Part shown: positions 35,301 through 37,995 of the stretch, in pieces | Layout of the letters: every line of letters begins with the position of its first letter | Position numbering within the stretch: position 1 is the first letter of the stretch | From: Pirellula staleyi DSM 6068 | Lineage (GTDB): Bacteria; Planctomycetota; Planctomycetia; Pirellulales; Pirellulaceae | DNA length: 37,995 bases | Assembly: GCA_945900945.1 (NCBI GenBank) | Contig: CAMDKL010000042.1 | Span: 1-37,995 of the forward strand | Reading direction: 5' to 3' | Made by a program: the position numbers and the translations under genes | The notes under the pieces: model-generated | The model's input: only the letters and a program-made list of their open reading frames with translations | Database searches by the model: none | What the model was told of the DNA's origin: nothing

Positions 35301-35962
35301 TCGACGTAATGGGCGTCGCTGGTTGCAACCAGTGGAATACCGACCTTCTTGGCGACTTCGATCGCCCCTGCCATTTGCTGGCGTTGGATTTCAAGCTTGT
35401 TGTTCATGATCTCGATATAGAATCGATCTCCGAACACACGTTCAAACCACTGTGTGACCTCGACTGCTTCTTGGATTGCCGAGTCGGTGTCATATCCTTT
35501 CAGAATTGCGCGTGAAAATTCGCTCGATACGCAGCCACTCAGGCAAATAATCCCTTCGCTGTGCGCCTCTAGGATCTGCTTGTCGATACGCGGTTTGAAA
35601 TAGAACCCTTCTAAGCTAGCAGCCGACGCGAGTCGAATCAGGTTTTTGAAACCGGTCTTGTTCTTGGCAAGTAGCGTTAGGTGGAAGGAGGCTTCCTTTG
35701 AGGATGCAGCATCTTTTTCAAAACGGCTACCTGGAGCAACATATGCTTCGTAACCAAGAATTGGGTTGATGCCTAGCTCTTTGGCTTTCCGATAGAACTC
35801 GAGCGAGCCGTGCAAGTTGCCATGGTCGGTAATTGCCAACGAAGTCATGCCATGCGACTTGGCACGATTGAGCAGTTTGTCGATAGGGCTTGCGCCATCG
35901 AGCAAACTATAATGGCTGTGGCAATGCAGGTGAGTAAACGGACGCGGCGAGTCTGTTTTCAT
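32390..35962 (-). CDS. dnaE: DNA polymerase III alpha subunit DnaE
   Basis: A 1190-residue replicative polymerase catalytic subunit. The N-terminal PHP domain is complete (HLHCHSHYSLLDGA, LAITDHGNLHG, SDAHYV), so its metal site appears intact. The catalytic core follows: ARGSGVGALVCYA, the aspartates of APDIDIDFCQERRGE (about residue 415), QIGTFGTLKARGAIKDVGR, THAAAVVIADKPL, KMDFLGLRNLTIL and the fingers GYGFNKSHSTAYALIAYQTA. A beta-clamp binding motif QLSLF lies at about residue 930 in RSGQLSLFDDF, followed by an OB-fold region and a short basic tail (QRRRRD). Length and order match DnaE1-type enzymes. A gene for a metal-binding lipoprotein lies 21 bases upstream on the same strand. Confidence 0.97.
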   Translation of the reverse strand: MKTDSPRPFTHLHCHSHYSLLDGASPIDKLLNRAKSHGMTSLAITDHGNLHGSLEFYRKAKELGINPILGYEAYVAPGSRFEKDAASSKEASFHLTLLAKNKTGFKNLIRLASAASLEGFYFKPRIDKQILEAHSEGIICLSGCVSSEFSRAILKGYDTDSAIQEAVEVTQWFERVFGDRFYIEIMNNKLEIQRQQMAGAIEVAKKVGIPLVATSDAHYVDREDSEVQDVLLCISTGKFRTDRNRMQMEGNEFYLRSQEEMYSHFPGHADAVSRSQEIADSVDINLDLGTRNFPSYAIPEPNLSPDDYLRKLCMEGLRDRYATNLEMCKDGELAQVVLDRLDRELGVISKLGFSNYFLIVWDFVRYAREIKVPATARGSGVGALVCYATYLSHVCPIKYDLLFERFLDESRLEAPDIDIDFCQERRGEIIRYVKEKYGEANVAQIGTFGTLKARGAIKDVGRTLGMPLSRVMEISELVPDDPKVTIKSALEESADLKKLYDKDPDVRELIDFASKLEGMARNIGTHAAAVVIADKPLTEYVPLMRVSGKEDIITQWSMGDVEAAGLLKMDFLGLRNLTILSKSMDMIEHTTGQRIDPLDFPLDDVATFDLLKRGETKGVFQLESGGIRDLLQRMKPDHFSDIIATNALYRPGPLEGGMVDEYVAVKNKKKQAQYIHPVLEEILAETNGVMVYQEQVMRILNGLGGIELAKAYTCIKAISKKKESLIAANAEKFFGGCQEKGLTKKEAEDFWNMILKFAGYGFNKSHSTAYALIAYQTAYLKAHYKVEFMAALLTGDIPGRNFKRKDALVEHLEDCQRMNISVEYPNVNSCRSEFSVGDNKIYFGLSAIKGCGSSAAEAIAKERTKTGPFKDIFNFCERVDVTQCGRAAMETLIKAGAMDCFKARRSQMMAVVEKALQGGASKLKDRRSGQLSLFDDFDEVVEDVKISLPDLPEFPDKEKLVMEKEVLGFYLSAHPLSEYDKILKAFCSHTSATVKTAKNRDEVLMGGMISSIKHAQTRNPKPGKSSKYANFDLEDMDGYVRSICWPDGFEKYGELIQPDAVVLVRGTVDKKSEEDEVCFIVNELMPIEEADTKFTTGIHILFDETKHKPESIRKIREILKGYPGPRDVLVAIRLESGETVHVKSDKQRVAIAPELRSRLDDLLGPDSHRLLMTKPKLKSGGANDQRRRRD

Positions 35963-35983
35963 GCGGCTAGCTTTCGCGTCGAG

Positions 35984-36370
35984 CTATTGATCCGAATACT
36001 CAACCTTTTCAAAACCGGCACCAAGAATGGCTTTCGTGGTTGCTTCTTTGTCGAGTTCGCCACGGTACTTGACCAGGATCACCGGGTTGTCGATGACGCC
36101 CTTTTCCTTCTGAGGAGTCAATTCGATGGACTCGATATCGTTCTTTTTGGCAATGAGCGATTTGACCTCAGGATAACAGCCATGCGGGCACATCATTCCC
36201 GTAACAGTCACTGCCACCATTTTTGATTCCGTGGCTTCTGTTGATTCCGTTGCGACTACATTCGGCAAGTCTATGACAATCGGAGTTGCCGAAGTCGAAC
36301 AGACATTGTTTGACTGGGGATTACAGCCGACGAAGGCCAACAGTGAACTAAGGATCATTACAAAACGCAT
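35984..36370 (-). CDS. lipoprotein with heavy-metal-associated (HMA-like) domain
   Basis: A 128-residue protein with a lipoprotein signal peptide (MRFVMILSSLLAFVGC, lipobox Cys16), so it is probably anchored in a membrane. A Thr/Ser-rich linker leads to an HMA-like ferredoxin fold: VAVTVTGMMCPHGCYPEVKSLI (about residues 52-73), then SIELTPQKEKGVIDNPVILV and AILGAGFEKVEYSD. The metal-binding loop is CPHGC rather than the canonical CxxC, with an extra residue and a His. It would bind a soft metal such as copper or zinc. It lies just upstream of dnaE in the same direction, with no other metal gene near. Confidence 0.7.
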   Translation of the reverse strand: MRFVMILSSLLAFVGCNPQSNNVCSTSATPIVIDLPNVVATESTEATESKMVAVTVTGMMCPHGCYPEVKSLIAKKNDIESIELTPQKEKGVIDNPVILVKYRGELDKEATTKAILGAGFEKVEYSDQ

Positions 36371-36657
36371 GGGAATACGCTTATTTTAGTGAAAGGGGCA
36401 ACGATTTTCTCCTCGAAAATCTTTTTCTAATTGTAGCAAGCTTCAAGACTAAAGTTAGCCGAAATGTTGCTTCAAAGCTATACACTTCGATTCGTTGCTT
36501 GGTACTTCATCCAAACTGGGAACTGGGATTAAATTGAGCCGCAGGCTGGATAAAGCGTTAGCTCTATGGAAGCGTGAGGCGGAAAGCGTTAGGATGGGAG
36601 CAACGATGGACTGAATTTAACTGACACCATTTCGTTCAAATTGGTTAGGCAACGAAA
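36371..36657. other. intergenic stretch without a supported gene
   Basis: A 287-base interval between divergent genes that should hold promoters for both. Near 36553-36594 there are short motifs (AGCGTTAG twice, AGCGTGAG) that resemble decayed fragments of the REP-like core, but the match is too short to call a repeat. Confidence 0.4.
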
Positions 36658-37353
36658 ATGCGAAATCGAATGCAGAGCCTTGGTGGGAACACCAGAGTCT
36701 TACTTGCAAGTGCCGTTCTGCTCAGTGGAATGTGGGCTCAAGTTCTTTTTTTTCAGCAATTTGCGGGAGCTACGGTTCCCGATGGAACGAAACCAGAAAC
36801 CGATCCGAAGCCAGTACAGGCCGAAAAACTATCTGAACCGTCGACTTCCAAGCCTTTAACGACTAGACCGGACCCACGGAAAGCCATCACTCCGGCAAAG
36901 ACTGAGCCGAAAACGGAAAAAGAGAAAGCGGACGAAATCAAGGCAGCCAAAGCCCGCGTGGCGGCTCGCAAACGAGGCGAGATCACGTTTGACGATCTCA
37001 AGTTTGATATTGAAAAAGATGGTGATTTCAAGCCCGAGATGGTTACCAAGGAATTGAAAGAACTTGACAAAAAGACTTTAACACTCCGCGGCTTTATTTT
37101 GCCAACTTCGGTATTTCAACAGTCTGGCATCAAGCAATTTGTTTTGGTTCGAGATAATCAGGAATGCTGTTTTGGCCCTGGAGCTGCGATCTACGATTGC
37201 GTATGGATCGAAATGGCTCCGGGCAAAACCGCCAACTTTGCAACTCGCGTTGTGACGATCAAAGGGAAATTTGAAATCGACACCGAGTCTTATCAATATC
37301 CCGATGGTGGTTACTACGCGATCTACCGCATGACAGCCGAAGAGGCGAAATGA
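36658..37353 (+). CDS. exported DUF3299-like protein
   Basis: A 231-residue protein with an N-terminal hydrophobic signal or anchor (RVLLASAVLLSGMWAQVLFF), a Lys/Pro/Thr-rich linker with charged coiled-coil-like sequence (KTEKEKADEIKAAKARVAARK), and a C-terminal domain of about 115 residues: ITFDDLKFDI, LTLRGFILPTSVFQQSGIKQ, ECCFGPGAAIYDCVWIEMAP and ATRVVTIKGKFEI. This is the planctomycete-type DUF3299 pattern, a small OB-like exported domain of unknown function with a conserved Cys pair (ECCFGPG). Its stop overlaps the purC start by 4 bases, indicating an operon. ATG 36658 is used; ATG 36670 is also possible. Confidence 0.7.
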   Translation: MRNRMQSLGGNTRVLLASAVLLSGMWAQVLFFQQFAGATVPDGTKPETDPKPVQAEKLSEPSTSKPLTTRPDPRKAITPAKTEPKTEKEKADEIKAAKARVAARKRGEITFDDLKFDIEKDGDFKPEMVTKELKELDKKTLTLRGFILPTSVFQQSGIKQFVLVRDNQECCFGPGAAIYDCVWIEMAPGKTANFATRVVTIKGKFEIDTESYQYPDGGYYAIYRMTAEEAK

Positions 37354-37995
37354 CCCGTCCACCCTTGCTTGAAACTCATCTGCCGTTCCCTCGTCGCCAA
37401 GGGAAGGTCCGAGATGTTTATGATCTTGGGGATAGGTTGTTTATCGTAAGTACGGATCGAATCAGTGCCTTTGATTGGGTTTTGCCCAATGGAATTCCTG
37501 ACAAAGGTTCGGTGCTGACCCGACTAAGCTTATTCTGGTTCGCAGAACTTGGCGTTGAAAATCACTTCATTAGTGATTCGGTACCTGACGTTGTTCTACC
37601 ATACGATCCTCATAACGAATTGGTTGGACGCTGCATGGTGGTGCGCAAGGCAACGGTTATCCCGTTTGAATGCGTCGTCCGCGGTTATTTAGAGGGTAGT
37701 GGCTGGAAAGACTATCAGGCAACCGGGCAAGTCTGCGGAATCGAATTACCAAAGAATCTTCGACAATGCGAGGCTTTACCCACACCACTATTTACGCCCG
37801 CAACCAAAGCCGAGACAGGCCACGATGAAAATGTCTCATTCGAAACCATGTGCAGTTCGATCGGGAACCCGTTGGCGAATGAATTGAGGGACAAAACCCT
37901 TGGCGTGTATAATCGTGGAGTTGAGCTCGCCAAAACACGCGGAATTATCATCGCCGACACCAAACTGGAATGGGGTTGTTGGGACAGCAGAGTGA
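37350..37995 (+). CDS. purC: phosphoribosylaminoimidazole-succinocarboxamide synthase (partial, 3' end cut)
   Basis: The first about 215 residues of PurC, which joins CAIR and aspartate to SAICAR in purine synthesis. Visible: GKVRDVYDLGDRLFIVSTDRISAFD near the N-terminus (the ATP-binding G-K-V-R-D-x-Y), PNGIPDKGSVLTRLSLFWF, CVVRGYLEGSGWKDYQATGQ and LFTPATKAETGHDENVSFE. The last readable part, IIADTKLEWG, is the start of the metal-binding strand. The frame is still open at the window edge. Its ATG overlaps the preceding stop (ATGA), so the two genes are translationally coupled. Confidence 0.95.
   Translation, partial: MTRPPLLETHLPFPRRQGKVRDVYDLGDRLFIVSTDRISAFDWVLPNGIPDKGSVLTRLSLFWFAELGVENHFISDSVPDVVLPYDPHNELVGRCMVVRKATVIPFECVVRGYLEGSGWKDYQATGQVCGIELPKNLRQCEALPTPLFTPATKAETGHDENVSFETMCSSIGNPLANELRDKTLGVYNRGVELAKTRGIIIADTKLEWGCWDSRV

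Noticed and set aside
36541-36610. Possible REP repeats (AGCGTTAG, AGCGTGAG)
   Set aside because: Matches are only 8 bases long and lack the AGCCCGA half of the core.

Overview
The window looks like a chromosomal segment of a Planctomycetota bacterium, probably of the Pirellulales / Rhodopirellula-like group. The evidence is a DUF1501 protein paired with a planctomycete-type cytochrome c protein, an LptD-like outer-membrane protein, large secreted multidomain proteins, many palindromic intergenic elements and moderate GC. This placement is inferred from gene families, not from a marker gene.

Layout. 1-1666: end of an unknown gene, a SAM methyltransferase and thyA. 1818-6022: a decayed phage-defence island in which brxC, a pglX-like methyltransferase, a MarR-like fragment and brxL of a BREX system can be recognised. 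All of these are broken by internal deletions, frameshifts and in-frame stops. An apparently intact REP-associated transposase (RAYT) with its REP-like repeats and a small overlapping gene sits inside the island. 6099-9497: a secreted protein joining a CBM9-like, a transglutaminase-like and an esterase-like domain. 9765-11767 (minus strand): two glycosyltransferases (GT10, then GT2). 11975-14905: an envelope pair made of a secretin-N/BON-like protein and a predicted outer-membrane beta-barrel. 15018-18243: a tight operon of a variant P-II protein, a MacB/LolD-type ATPase, ispD, rdgB and a TauE/SafE permease. 18324-18566 (minus): a small membrane protein.

18800-22854: an LptD homologue followed by an overlapping orphan cytochrome-oxidase subunit III. 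22851-26608 (minus): an M24 peptidase, a small DNA-binding-like protein and a DUF1501 protein. 26661-29753 (minus): the cytochrome c partner of the DUF1501 protein. 29754-30748: a gene graveyard with a 140-bp MITE-like element (terminal inverted repeats and a 9-bp target duplication) and a PQQ-propeller pseudogene. 30891-32114: alaC. 32390-35962 (minus): dnaE. 35984-36370 (minus): a heavy-metal-associated lipoprotein. 36658-end: a DUF3299-like exported protein and purC, cut by the window edge.

The most notable content is the decaying BREX island with its RAYT/REP insertion, followed by the small MITE. I found no intact new defence system, no CRISPR array and no convincing tRNA or rRNA. All homology statements come from recognising sequence motifs by eye and from family knowledge; no search was run.
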